DNA from: Falsigemmobacter intermedius
GTDB lineage: Bacteria > Pseudomonadota > Alphaproteobacteria > Rhodobacterales > Rhodobacteraceae
Length of the DNA: 64,000 nt
Direction: 5' to 3'
Assembly: GCF_004054105.1 (NCBI RefSeq)
Contig: NZ_SBLC01000001.1
Coordinates: 62,001 to 126,000, forward strand
Made by a program: the position numbers and the translations under genes. The notes beneath the pieces are model-generated. The model was not told the origin of the DNA. It was given only the letters and a program-made list of their open reading frames with translations, and ran no database searches. How positions within the stretch are numbered: the stretch's first letter is position 1; each line of letters opens with the position of its first letter. Positions 37,610 to 47,208 of the stretch are shown in pieces.

Positions 37610-40600
37610 GCTCCGCCTCCGGCCAGATCCCGCAGCCGGCGGCGCAGACCCGCGGCCAGCACCCGGACATTGGGCTCGAGCACCATGCTGTCGTGATCCC
37701 CCGGCACCTCGATGATCTCGAGCCCCGGCGCAAAGGGCGTCCAGAGGTTGTCGGGATAGATGTAGTGCCGGGTATGGGCGATCATCCGCCCGCCCACCTG
37801 CCACATCGGATCCGGCGCAGGCCGATAAAGGAGCACCGGCCCCTCGCGGCGCTCCACCCGGTAGCGCGGCAGCGCGGCGCGGAAGGCCGCCTCAATCGCG
37901 CGGTTCTGATGCTGGCCTTCGCTCTCCCCGCCCCCCTCGCGGGCAAGCTGGTCACGATAGGCAGCCTTCTCGGCCTGCCACTCGCGCAGATAGCCAATCC
38001 CGCCTCGCATCAGCCCCTGAAGGCGTGCCCGCAGAGCGTCCCCCCTGGTGACCTGGGGCGCCAGAGGCTGCGGCGTGTCCAGCAGAACAACACCGGCCAC
38101 CACCTCTCCAGCAGCCTCAAGCTGGCGGGCCATTTCCCAGGCGATCAGACCGCCCCCGGAAAAACCGCCCAGAAGCCAGGGCCCGCCGGGATGCACCTCA
38201 CGCATCTCTGCCAGATAATCCCTGGCGGCTTCGGTGAAATCGTCATGGGGTTTCGCATCACCGAAAAGCCCCCGCGCCTGCAGCCCGTAGAAGGGACGGT
38301 CTTTGCCGATCAGCTGCGCCATATGGCGCAGGTTCAGCACATTGCCAAACATCCCCGCCACCACAAAGAGCGGCTGCTGATCCATCGGCGCAGAGCCGGG
38401 ATGCATGGGAACCAGATGGGTCCGCCGCACCACCTGCTGCGCCACCGCAGAAGGAGCCGCGCCCTCTTCCTGCGGGCCGGTCTGTGCTTCGATCAGGGCT
38501 GCACAGGCCGCGATGGTCGGGGCCTCAAAAAGGACCGACATCGGCAGATCGACCGACCAGATCCGCCGGATCTGCGCAAAGAGCCGCACCGCGATCAGCG
38601 AATGGCCACCCAGATCAAAGAAACTGTCCTCAACCCCGACTTCGGCCACCCCCAGAAGCTCACTCCACAGGGCGGCCAGCTCTTTCTCAACCGCGCTGCG
38701 CGGGGCGATGTAATCGCTGTCGAGTTCAGGCCGCGCAAAGCCGGTCTCAGCAACCGGGGCGGGGGCCGCCTCGAAATCCGCCGCGCGGATCAGATCCGGC
38801 AGGGGCACAGGGCTGACATAGACCGGGCTTTCCGCGACCGCGAGGGCGCGCAGGAAAGCCTCTCCCCCCTCTGAGGCGCGGATCCCAAGCGCCAGCGCCT
38901 CGCGCAGACGCTCCTGCCCCGGACCACTTTGTCGGGCCTCTGAAAGGGGCTCAAGACTGCGGGGATCGGGGGCAGGAAAGCTGAGGCCGTGATCAAGGCG
39001 GCGGATCTCAAACCCCGTCACCTCATAAAGCACCCGCCCCTCCGGGTCGGTCAGCGTCACATCAAACCGCACCGAGCCGCTTTCCGCATGCCCGGTCTGC
39101 GAGAGCCGCACATGGCTGAAGATCCGCGCCGGAAGCGCTGCCGCGACCCGCACTTCGTGATAGCTGACCGGCACCCAAAGGTGATCGGGCCGGTAGCCGG
39201 GGATCAGATCCATCGCCCAGCCGGTCGCCAGATCCAGCAGCGCCGGATGCGCGAGATGCCCGACCGCAAGATCGCTGACAAAGGCCTGGGGCAGTTCCAG
39301 TTCAGCCAGCCCCTCCCTGCCCGCGATCGCCTGCGCGCGCAGCACACGCCAGCGCGGGCCGAAATTCAGATGCGCCTCCTGCGGGCTGCGCAACCCTTCT
39401 CCCGTGATTGCTGCGCCGCAGCGAAGACGCAGCGCAGCCAGATCGACCGTCGCGGAGGCAGGGGCCGTCAGTGCGACCTCCCCCTCACTGTGGCTCTGCC
39501 AGCCGGAGGTGCCCCCCGCCTGAACTTTGGACTGCAGCGTGAAGCGCCAGCCCTGCGGCGCGGGGCGCAGCACCAGTCGGATATCGCGGCTGTCGCTCAC
39601 CGCCAGCGGGCTGAGGAAGCTGATGTCCCGCAGGATATAACCACCCGCATGGCCGCTGGCGCGCAGCGCAGAGGCCAGGAGATCAAAAGTCCCGGTCCCC
39701 GGCAGGAGCGCCTCACCCGCCCGGGTGCGGTGCCCATCCAGCCACCAGTCGCTGATCCGCCAGTGACCGCTGAAGATCAGCCGCCCATCCGCCTCGCGCC
39801 GCAGGGCGGACAGCATGGGAAGGCTGTCAAGGGGCTGGTCTGAGCCGGTTTCACCAGCCGCCGCAGCGGCCATGCCGGTATCGGCCCAGATCCCCCAGTT
39901 CACGGCCAGAACCCGGCGCGGCCCGGGTGGCTGCGTCTGAGACCAGGCATTCAGGAAGGCATTGGCCGCCACATAATCAACCTGCCCCGCCGCCCCGATC
40001 ACCGTCGAGGTTGAGGCGAAAACAACAATCAGGCAGGGCTCGCTCGCCGGGAAAACCGCATCGAGCACCCGCGTGCCCTGGATTTTCGGCGAAAACACCT
40101 GGTCGATCGCCGTTTCGCTGCGCGACAGGATCGGCCCGTCATCCACCGCCCCGGCGGCATGGATCACCAGATCGACCGGACCAAAAGCCGCGCTGAGCGC
40201 GGCCTTCGCGGCCTGCATGTCCTGAAGATTGCTCACCTCACCCGCCAGGGGCAGCACCTCTGCCCCCGCCGCCTGAAGCGCGCGGATCTGGCGGATGCGC
40301 TGCGCATCGGCCCCCGCCGGACTGCGGGAGAGAATGCCCTCCCACTCCGAGGGCGGCGGCAGGTGGTGGCGGGACAAAAGCCCGATCTTCGCCTTCGCGC
40401 CAGAGGCAAGCTCTGCCGCGAGCGTCTGACCAATGCCGCCAAAGCCGCCGGTGATCAGAACCACCGTGCCCTCTTTCAACGGCTCAGCCGGGGGCAGAGG
40501 CAGGGCGCGCAGGCCGGCCCCATAGCGGCGGCCAGCCCGCAGCGCCGCCTGACCCGACAGCGGCGCAGACAGTGCCTCTTCGAGAAGAAGATCCTCATTT

Positions 40601-43600
40601 TCAAGGGGAAGCGTGACATCCAGCTGCGCACAACTGACGCCGGGAAGCTCACGCGGCAGGACCTGCAACACGCCGTCAATCGCCGCCTTTTGCGGGAAGG
40701 AAATCCCCTCACCCGCAACTGACGCTGCCCCCGTGGTGAAGACTGTCATCTGTAAAGGCCCGGAGTGTCCGGCCTCGATCAGACTTTGCGACAGCCAGAA
40801 CAGCGACCAGAAGCCCTGCTCCATATGCTGCTGAAAGAGATCCGATCCGGGCCGGGGACCACTGCCGCCATCCAGCAGCCAGCCATGCAGGATACGTGCG
40901 GGCATCCGGCCACGCGCGCTCAAATCACCGATCAGCAGATCATAGCCTTCGCGGCCCAGTTCGGCCGCAAGGGTCACCTTATCCGTGCCAAATCCCGAAG
41001 GCCGGTCGCCGGCACGGACGGTCACAACGCGCTGTCCGGCGCTGCGCAGACGATCCGCCAGCCGGGCCAGAACGCCACCGGCATCGGTAAAGATCAGCCA
41101 GTCCTGCGGCGCCATGCCGGAAAGCTCTGCTGCGAGGGGTCCGCCCGTCTCACGCGGTCGCCAGATCTTTTGCCAGCCCCAGTCCGCCGCATCATCGCTG
41201 CGGCGCAGCATGGGTGCAGCATTCTGCGGTGCAGCAATTTTACCAGGTTCGATAAAATAGCGGCTGCGCTGGAAAGGATATCCCGGCAGAGAGAGACGCC
41301 GACGCGATTGCCCGCCCCAAAGCGGAGCCCAGTCAAGAGAGAGACCAAGTCCGCTCAGACGCCCGAACATGGTGACAAAATGCAGATCATCGCCCAAAAC
41401 CTGGTCAGGGTGGCGCAGAGAAGAAACCACCCGCTCAGAGGCCACACCATTGGCCTGAGCCAGGGAAGACAGGGCCTTACCGGGACCGACCTCAAGGAAA
41501 ATCCGCGGCTCAGAACTCAGCCAGGACAGCCCGGCTGCAAATTGCACGGTGCCACGCAGGTGCATGACCCAATAATCGGGATCCGTCGCCTCTGCGGCGG
41601 TCAGCGGCCTTCCGCTGCGGTTCGAAATGATGGTTTTCTGCGGTGCAGCAAGATTTATGCTGCGCAGAAAATCACCAAAGGGCTTCAGGATCGGCTCGAG
41701 CATCCGCGAGTGAGCGGCGATGTCGATCGGCACGCGCTGGCTGTCGATGCCCCGGGCTGACAGACGCTGCGCCAGGGCCTCAAGCTCTGCATCGGGACCG
41801 GAGACCACGCAAAGCCCGGGCGCATTGACCGAAGCCAGATCCAGACTGTCCCCCAGCTCGCGGCGCAGATCCGCCTCAGACAGCGGCACCGAAAGCATGC
41901 CCCCCCTGGGGATGCTGTCGAAGAGCTCACCCCGCAGGCGCACCAGGCGCAGGCAATCCTCAAAGGACATCACCCCTGCCAGGGCCGCTGCGGTGTTTTC
42001 GCCCATCGAATGGCCGATCAGATAATCCGGCTCAACACCCCAGCTCATCCAAAGCTGCGCCAGGGCATATTCGACCATCATGATCAGCGGCAACTGCTGC
42101 GAGGGGCGCTGCGTCAGGCTGGCGGCGGCAGCGGCCTCTTCTCCGGGCGCAGGAAGCCAGAGACGGCGCAGCCCGGCCCCGGTTTCCTCACCAAGGACGG
42201 CAAATCCGCGCTCCATCCACTCCCGAAAGACCGGCTCGGTCTCATAAAGATCGCGGGCCATGTGGATATATTGTGCCCCGCCGCCTGGGAACATGAAGAC
42301 CACTTCGGGCGGGGTTGCTGCGCGGCTTTGGGTAAAGACGCGGTAACGATCGCCCTTCTCCAGCAGTTCCGCAGCCTCAAGGGCGGTTTCGGCGACCAGC
42401 ACGCGGTTGTGCTCAAAGGGCTTGCGGCCCTCCTTCAGAGTGAAGGCCACATCGGCGAGATTGACCCCGGGACTTTCCCGCAGATGCGCGGCCAGCCGCG
42501 CCGAGGCCGCATCAAGCGCCTTTTTCGAACGGGCCGAGAGGGTGAGCAGCTGAAAGGGCCAGTCCGACTGCTCAGAGGGTGCCCGCTCAGGGGGTTCTTC
42601 GACGATGACATGGGCATTGGTGCCACCCACGCCCAGCGAGTTCACCCCGGCCCGGCGCGGGGCCCCGAGGCGCGGAAACTCTGACAGCCGGTCATTGACT
42701 GAGAAGGGCGAGCCCTCAAAGGCGATGGCGGGGTTGGGCGCCTCATAGCCAAGGCTCGGCGGGATCTGCCCCTCGCGCACCGCGAGGCTGGCTTTGATCA
42801 GGCTGGCCACCCCGGCGGCGGTATCCAGATGGCCGATATTGGTCTTTACAGAACCAATTTTCGCGAAATTCTCACGGTCGGTGCCGGCGCGAAACGCCTC
42901 GGTCAGCGCGGCCACTTCGATCGGATCGCCCAGCCAGGTGCCGGTGCCATGGCATTCGACATAGCCGATGGTCTCAGGGGGAACCCCCGCCATCTGATGG
43001 GCTTCGCGGATCGCGGCCGCCTGTCCGTCAACCGAAGGCGCCAGATAGCCCGCCTTGGCAGCACCGTCATTGTTCACTGCCGTGCCGCGGATCACCGCAT
43101 GAATCTGATCGCCATCCGCAATGGCATCGCGCAGCCGCCGCAGCACCACACAGCCCGCGCCTGAGCCGAAAATCGTCCCCTGGGCGCGATGGTCAAAGGC
43201 ATGACAGTGCCCGTCCGGCGACAGGATCTCCCCCTCCTGGTAGAGATAGCCGCGCCGATGGGGCAGCTCAATCGTGACCCCCCCGGCGAGGGCCATGTCA
43301 CTCTCTCCGCTCAGCAGACTTTGCACCGCCAGATGCACCGCCACCAGCGAGGTGGAACAGGCGGTCTGCACCGTGATTGAGGGGCCTTTCAGATCAAAGA
43401 TATGGCTGACGCGGGTGGGCAGAAAGTCCTTATCATTGCCGGTATGGCGCAGCAGGAACATGCCGGTGTTCTGCACCAGATCCGGGTTGGAGCAGATGTT
43501 GCAATAGAAATAGCTCCCCATGCCGCAACCGGCGAAAACCCCGGTCGGCCCGGCAAAGCTGCCCGGCGGATGGCCGGCATCTTCCAGCGCCTCCCAGGCC

Positions 43601-43902
43601 ACTTCCAGAAACTGGCGATGCTGCGGATCCATGATGGCGGCTTCTTTGGGCGAAAGGCCAAAGAACTCCGCATCAAAATCTTCAAAACCATCAAGCACCA
43701 CGGCGGCGGGCACGTAATTGCTGCGCCGCATGCGCGCAGGGTCTTCCCCGGCCTGAGCCAGTTCCTCCGGGCTCAGGCGGCGGATCGATTCAATACCGGC
43801 GCAAAGGTTCTTCCAATAGGCGCCGATGTCCTGCGCCCCCGGCAGATGGGCCGCCATACCGATAATGGCAATGTCACCTTCCGGATACTCGTTCAAATCC
43901 AC
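37606..43902 (-). CDS. Type I polyketide synthase, KS-AT-KR-DH-ACP-TE
   Basis: About 2098 residues from GTG 43902 (VDLNEYPEGDIAIIGMAAHLPGA); a longer frame to 43983 exists but is not KS-like. In this numbering KS has C182 (TACSTS), H318 (HGTGT) and H358 (NIGHLD). AT has S632 in GHSMGE; its AAHS motif is neither the classical HAFH nor YASH, so the extender unit is open. KR has TGGFGGIG (about 1152-1158), Y1310 and N1314. A hotdog DH follows with H1391 (HRTRAGEALLPG) and D1557. ACP S1768 and TE S1915 (GFSGGG) close the chain. KR before DH is unusual, since most reducing modules put DH ahead of KR. It precedes the GT2 and NRPS genes in one operon. Confidence 0.92.
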   Translation of the reverse strand: MDLNEYPEGDIAIIGMAAHLPGAQDIGAYWKNLCAGIESIRRLSPEELAQAGEDPARMRRSNYVPAAVVLDGFEDFDAEFFGLSPKEAAIMDPQHRQFLEVAWEALEDAGHPPGSFAGPTGVFAGCGMGSYFYCNICSNPDLVQNTGMFLLRHTGNDKDFLPTRVSHIFDLKGPSITVQTACSTSLVAVHLAVQSLLSGESDMALAGGVTIELPHRRGYLYQEGEILSPDGHCHAFDHRAQGTIFGSGAGCVVLRRLRDAIADGDQIHAVIRGTAVNNDGAAKAGYLAPSVDGQAAAIREAHQMAGVPPETIGYVECHGTGTWLGDPIEVAALTEAFRAGTDRENFAKIGSVKTNIGHLDTAAGVASLIKASLAVREGQIPPSLGYEAPNPAIAFEGSPFSVNDRLSEFPRLGAPRRAGVNSLGVGGTNAHVIVEEPPERAPSEQSDWPFQLLTLSARSKKALDAASARLAAHLRESPGVNLADVAFTLKEGRKPFEHNRVLVAETALEAAELLEKGDRYRVFTQSRAATPPEVVFMFPGGGAQYIHMARDLYETEPVFREWMERGFAVLGEETGAGLRRLWLPAPGEEAAAAASLTQRPSQQLPLIMMVEYALAQLWMSWGVEPDYLIGHSMGENTAAALAGVMSFEDCLRLVRLRGELFDSIPRGGMLSVPLSEADLRRELGDSLDLASVNAPGLCVVSGPDAELEALAQRLSARGIDSQRVPIDIAAHSRMLEPILKPFGDFLRSINLAAPQKTIISNRSGRPLTAAEATDPDYWVMHLRGTVQFAAGLSWLSSEPRIFLEVGPGKALSSLAQANGVASERVVSSLRHPDQVLGDDLHFVTMFGRLSGLGLSLDWAPLWGGQSRRRLSLPGYPFQRSRYFIEPGKIAAPQNAAPMLRRSDDAADWGWQKIWRPRETGGPLAAELSGMAPQDWLIFTDAGGVLARLADRLRSAGQRVVTVRAGDRPSGFGTDKVTLAAELGREGYDLLIGDLSARGRMPARILHGWLLDGGSGPRPGSDLFQQHMEQGFWSLFWLSQSLIEAGHSGPLQMTVFTTGAASVAGEGISFPQKAAIDGVLQVLPRELPGVSCAQLDVTLPLENEDLLLEEALSAPLSGQAALRAGRRYGAGLRALPLPPAEPLKEGTVVLITGGFGGIGQTLAAELASGAKAKIGLLSRHHLPPPSEWEGILSRSPAGADAQRIRQIRALQAAGAEVLPLAGEVSNLQDMQAAKAALSAAFGPVDLVIHAAGAVDDGPILSRSETAIDQVFSPKIQGTRVLDAVFPASEPCLIVVFASTSTVIGAAGQVDYVAANAFLNAWSQTQPPGPRRVLAVNWGIWADTGMAAAAAGETGSDQPLDSLPMLSALRREADGRLIFSGHWRISDWWLDGHRTRAGEALLPGTGTFDLLASALRASGHAGGYILRDISFLSPLAVSDSRDIRLVLRPAPQGWRFTLQSKVQAGGTSGWQSHSEGEVALTAPASATVDLAALRLRCGAAITGEGLRSPQEAHLNFGPRWRVLRAQAIAGREGLAELELPQAFVSDLAVGHLAHPALLDLATGWAMDLIPGYRPDHLWVPVSYHEVRVAAALPARIFSHVRLSQTGHAESGSVRFDVTLTDPEGRVLYEVTGFEIRRLDHGLSFPAPDPRSLEPLSEARQSGPGQERLREALALGIRASEGGEAFLRALAVAESPVYVSPVPLPDLIRAADFEAAPAPVAETGFARPELDSDYIAPRSAVEKELAALWSELLGVAEVGVEDSFFDLGGHSLIAVRLFAQIRRIWSVDLPMSVLFEAPTIAACAALIEAQTGPQEEGAAPSAVAQQVVRRTHLVPMHPGSAPMDQQPLFVVAGMFGNVLNLRHMAQLIGKDRPFYGLQARGLFGDAKPHDDFTEAARDYLAEMREVHPGGPWLLGGFSGGGLIAWEMARQLEAAGEVVAGVVLLDTPQPLAPQVTRGDALRARLQGLMRGGIGYLREWQAEKAAYRDQLAREGGGESEGQHQNRAIEAAFRAALPRYRVERREGPVLLYRPAPDPMWQVGGRMIAHTRHYIYPDNLWTPFAPGLEIIEVPGDHDSMVLEPNVRVLAAGLRRRLRDLAGGGA

Positions 43903-43995
43903 AGCCGTATCTTTCAAATCAGACCGGGCCCGGACCCGGCAAAGCCTAATACTGTTGCACTCAAAGCGATGCCGCCCCGGCACAGAGGCAGCACA
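43903..43995 (-). promoter_or_regulatory. Short leader before the PKS gene
   Basis: 93 bases separate the EPS polymerase stop (43996) from the PKS start. The region holds a weak A-rich ribosome-binding site (TTTGAAAGATACGGCT before GTG) and no terminator hairpin with a T run that I can see, so read-through from the polymerase gene is possible. A separate PKS promoter cannot be excluded. Confidence 0.3.
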
Positions 43996-45378
43996 TCAGA
44001 TGAGAGTACGCTTTTCGCGCTGGAAGGGATCCCGAATTTTCTGACTCTCCTCTTCTGACGCGGGAACACCTGCCCAGAGCGCACCGGCGATCAGCCAGGT
44101 CAGGGTGGTCAGCGTGGCATTGGGCAGCAGGTCAAATATATTCACCGCAAGGATCAGCGCCAATGCCGTGAATACCGGCCAGGCGTCAGTCGTCTTTCGC
44201 AAAGCCGCCCGCAGAACCGGCAGCGCCAGCAGACCAAATTCCGCCAGAAACCCCGGCCAGCCGAACATGCCCAGCATGATGATCCAGCGCCCGTCGGTCA
44301 CGGATTCCACCCGGCCATCCCAGACGCTGAAGGTCATATTGCGGCCATAGCCCCCCCATCCGGTCAGCGGCTGCAACCCCGCGCGGTCCAGCAGGATCGT
44401 CTCATTCACCAGCCGGAACTCCAGCGAGAGCGCACGCTCGGGCTCAATGCGGGCGGCGGTCTCGATCAGCCAGTCTGCCGGAAAGGCCGCTGACGAGCGG
44501 AAGACCGGATAGCAGAGCGCCACAACCACCAGCACCAGCGCGATGCGCAACTGCATCCGCGGCGACAAAAGCCAGATCGCCGGAAAGAGAAGCGCCGAAA
44601 AGATCAGGACGCCCAGCGACTTACACAGGATCAGCACGATCATCAGCCAAAGGGTGCAGCCCATCAGAAAGGGCCGCTCGCGATCAGAGGCATGGCGGGT
44701 CAGCGCCAGTGCCGCCCAGAGCGCCGAGGCCGCGAACAGGGCCACCCAAAGGCCGTGGGGCATAAAGACGATGGGGCGGAACCCGCCCTGGCGCATCATC
44801 TGCCCGAAGTCATGCTGGAAAAAGCCGTAAATCCAGGTGTTCAGCTGCGGGCTGAGCACCACCTCAACCAGCATGAGCAGCGAATAGACGAGGCCCGCCA
44901 CCATCAGCGCCTGGAGCAGCGCGGTAAGATCCTCACGCTTGGTCAGAAGCTGCCGCGCCAGCCCCAGAAGCATCAGCGCGTAGAACTGCTCAAATATCAT
45001 CGAGGGCAGATCGGGGTAGCTCATCCCCGGAATGGGCTCAAAGCGGCCGCGCGGCACCGGCTCGGAATTGGCAAAGACCGTGACCACCGGCCAGAACAGA
45101 TAGAGCAGTGCGAGAAGACGCCCCGTCAGATCTTTGGGAATTAGCCCCGCCCGCACCCCGGTGACACCCCAGGCCGCCAGCCAGCAGGACAGAACCGTCA
45201 ACGTGTTTTTGTCAAAGGGTGGCAGAACCGGCGGGTCGAAATTGGCAACGGGCGGCAGCCACATATAGCCCGAAAGCACCGCCCAGATCAGCGCCCGCCC
45301 CGGCGGCAGCTTTTGAAACAGCGTCCAGACGACCAGCGGCCAGAGCAACAGAACGATATAGGCAAACAGATTGGGCAT
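43996..45378 (-). CDS. O-antigen polymerase/ligase-like exopolysaccharide protein
   Basis: A 460-residue inner-membrane protein with about 11 hydrophobic segments. The start at 45378 gives MPNLFAYIVLLLWPLVVWTLFQKLPPGRALIWAVLSGY and the adjacent ANFDPPVLPPFDKNTL, an N terminus I associate with Rhodobacterales EPS polymerases. A long periplasmic-type segment with RLVNETILLDRAGLQPLTGWGGYGR resembles the Wzy_C/WaaL loop. Such proteins join polyprenyl-linked repeat units or ligate glycan to a carrier. It precedes the PKS gene on the same strand and is divergent from wecG/tagA. Confidence 0.8.
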   Translation of the reverse strand: MPNLFAYIVLLLWPLVVWTLFQKLPPGRALIWAVLSGYMWLPPVANFDPPVLPPFDKNTLTVLSCWLAAWGVTGVRAGLIPKDLTGRLLALLYLFWPVVTVFANSEPVPRGRFEPIPGMSYPDLPSMIFEQFYALMLLGLARQLLTKREDLTALLQALMVAGLVYSLLMLVEVVLSPQLNTWIYGFFQHDFGQMMRQGGFRPIVFMPHGLWVALFAASALWAALALTRHASDRERPFLMGCTLWLMIVLILCKSLGVLIFSALLFPAIWLLSPRMQLRIALVLVVVALCYPVFRSSAAFPADWLIETAARIEPERALSLEFRLVNETILLDRAGLQPLTGWGGYGRNMTFSVWDGRVESVTDGRWIIMLGMFGWPGFLAEFGLLALPVLRAALRKTTDAWPVFTALALILAVNIFDLLPNATLTTLTWLIAGALWAGVPASEEESQKIRDPFQREKRTLI

Positions 45379-45508
45379 GCAGGTCTCTGGCGCGATGGCG
45401 GCCCTCAGACTAGCACGGCCACGCCATCTCACAACGAATTAAGCCGCACGGGCTTGCCGCAGAGCGTAAATTCGGCTCCCCTGAGACAGCCGCTGCCAGG
45501 AGGGCTTC

Positions 45509-46264
45509 ATGGACTTTCGCATCAGGGACCGCCGCCTCAGGGTCAACATTCCCGATCGGGCGCGGCTTATGGCTGAACTGCGCGAGCGGATGAGGCAGCG
45601 TCGGGGCTTTGCGCTGGCCACGCTGAACCTCGATCATCTGGTCAAGCTGCGCCAGGACGAGGCCTTTCTCGACGCCTATCTGGCGCAGGACCTGGTGGTG
45701 GCGGATGGCAATCCGGTGGTCTGGCTCTCGCGGCTTGCAAAAAAGCCGGTGAGCCTGGTGCCGGGCTCGGAACTGGTGGTCCCCATGGCAGAACTGGCGC
45801 GGGACTCCGGGCTCAGCATCGCGCTTTTCGGCTCGTCCGACGCGGCGCTGGCGGATGCGGCGCAGGATCTGACACGCCGTCTGCCGGGGCTGCAGATCAG
45901 CGCCAGGATCGCCCCGCCCATGGGATTTGACCCGCAAAGCCCGGCGGCCGATGCCCTGCTGGCTGAGGTCCGCGACAGCGGTGCGGGACTTTGCTTTCTG
46001 GCCCTGGGCGCCCCGCGCCAGGAGATCCTTGCTGCGAGGGCGCGGAGCATTGCGCCGCAGACCGGCTTTGCCTCAATCGGGGCTGGTCTGGATTTCCTTG
46101 GCGGCCATCAGAAGCGCGCACCGGTCTGGGTGCAGAAGATCGCGATGGAATGGCTCTGGCGGATGCTGTCGTCGCCGCGCCGTCTTGCGGGCCGCTATCT
46201 GCGCTGTGCGCTGCTGCTGCCCGAGCTTGTGGCAGATGCCCTGCGACTGCGGCGCGGCGGCTGA
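45509..46264 (+). CDS. WecG/TagA/CpsF family glycosyltransferase (GT26)
   Basis: A 251-residue GT26 enzyme. FALATLNLDHLVKLRQDEAF, VVADGNPVVWLSRL, LFGSSDAALADAAQ and LCFLALGAPRQEILAARA are the family signature blocks, in order. GT26 enzymes move N-acetylmannosamine-type sugars onto polyprenyl-diphospho-sugar intermediates. The C-terminal basic helix region (MEWLWRMLSSPRRLAGRYLR) mediates membrane contact in relatives. The gene follows a divergent promoter region shared with the EPS polymerase. Confidence 0.9.
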   Translation: MDFRIRDRRLRVNIPDRARLMAELRERMRQRRGFALATLNLDHLVKLRQDEAFLDAYLAQDLVVADGNPVVWLSRLAKKPVSLVPGSELVVPMAELARDSGLSIALFGSSDAALADAAQDLTRRLPGLQISARIAPPMGFDPQSPAADALLAEVRDSGAGLCFLALGAPRQEILAARARSIAPQTGFASIGAGLDFLGGHQKRAPVWVQKIAMEWLWRMLSSPRRLAGRYLRCALLLPELVADALRLRRGG

Positions 46265-46268
46265 TCAT

Positions 46269-47208
46269 TTATATTCGATCAGCCCCCCCCTTCCTGCCGC
46301 GCAGCCTTTGCCAGAGATAGCCCAGCGCGCCCTGCGCCTCAGGAAAGCGCCCGAGCAGGGTAAAAAAACTGCGCTCTCCCCCCATCCTGCGGCGCAGACG
46401 CAGCCATTGCAGCGGCCAGATCAGCAGCAAAAGCCACAGCGGCGCATAAAGCAGCCCGCCGATCACCGTGACCAGTGGAAGCGCCGCGCCCCAAAGCAGC
46501 GCCCGGCGCGTCTCCGCCACCCAATGCCGCTCGGGTGCCGCCCCATGAAGCGCGGCCCCTTCGGCAAAGGCATGGCCCGCGCGACGCATCCGCTGCCACC
46601 ACTGCGACAGCCGCATCATGGAGCGTCATCTCCGCATCAAGGCGCCAGATGCGAAACCCCGCCTGCCTGAGGCGCAGGCAAAGCTCCGGCTCCTCTCCGG
46701 CGATCAGATCCGCGCGATAGCCGCCCAGGGCCACCAGCGGGGCGTAACGCATCATCGCATCGCCCCCACAGGCCCTGGCCTCTCCGACGGGGGTGTCCCA
46801 TTCGGCATCAGCCAGACGGTTATAAACCGAAGCCTCCGGCGCAATCTCGCGTCTGCGACCACAGACCACCGCCACATCCGCCTGCGCCGCCAGAAAGGCC
46901 CGGGCCTGCGCCGGCCAGTCCGGGTCCATGCGGCAGTCACCGTCCAGAAACTGCACCAGATCCGGCGGATCCCCGGCCAGCTGCGCCAGCCCCGCATTGC
47001 GCGCCCGCGCCGCCGTGAAGGGCTGCGAGAGATCCAGCGTCACCACCTCAGCGCCCAGGGCCGCCGCGGCCGCCTGCGAGCCGTCAGTTGAGCCGCTGTC
47101 GACATAGATCACGCGCCGGAACAGGCCCTGCACCGATCCGAGGCAGGCCTTCAGCCGCTCGCCCTCGTTGCGGCCGATAATCACCGCATCACAGATCTGC
47201 CCCGTCAT
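46269..47208 (-). pseudogene. Glycosyltransferase family 2, frameshifted at an 11-bp unit (46610-46620)
   Basis: From the ATG at 47208, with GGAGGGG before it, one frame encodes a GT2 N-terminal half (CDAVIIGRNEGERLKACL, VIYVDSGSTDGS, FLDGDCRMDPDW, AGEEPELCLRLRQAGFRIWRLDAEMTLHDAA). The rest (LSQWWQRMRRAGHAFAEGAALHG ... two membrane helices ... LGYLWQRLRGRKGG, stop at 46269) lies in another frame. The present length is 940 bases, not divisible by 3. Adding a second copy of the unit CATGATGCGGC (minus strand) gives 951 bases and reads H-D-A-A-M-M-R-L without a gap in the expected alignment, for 316 residues. It may be inactive, phase-variable, or an assembly collapse. Confidence 0.75.

Noticed and set aside
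36662-45378. Idea that the PKS/NRPS genes form a siderophore cluster
   Set aside because: LLM-containing NRPS proteins occur in siderophore clusters, but here no TonB receptor, iron ABC transporter, ferric reductase or Fur-like site is seen, while glycan genes are interleaved. It is kept as an alternative, not as the call.
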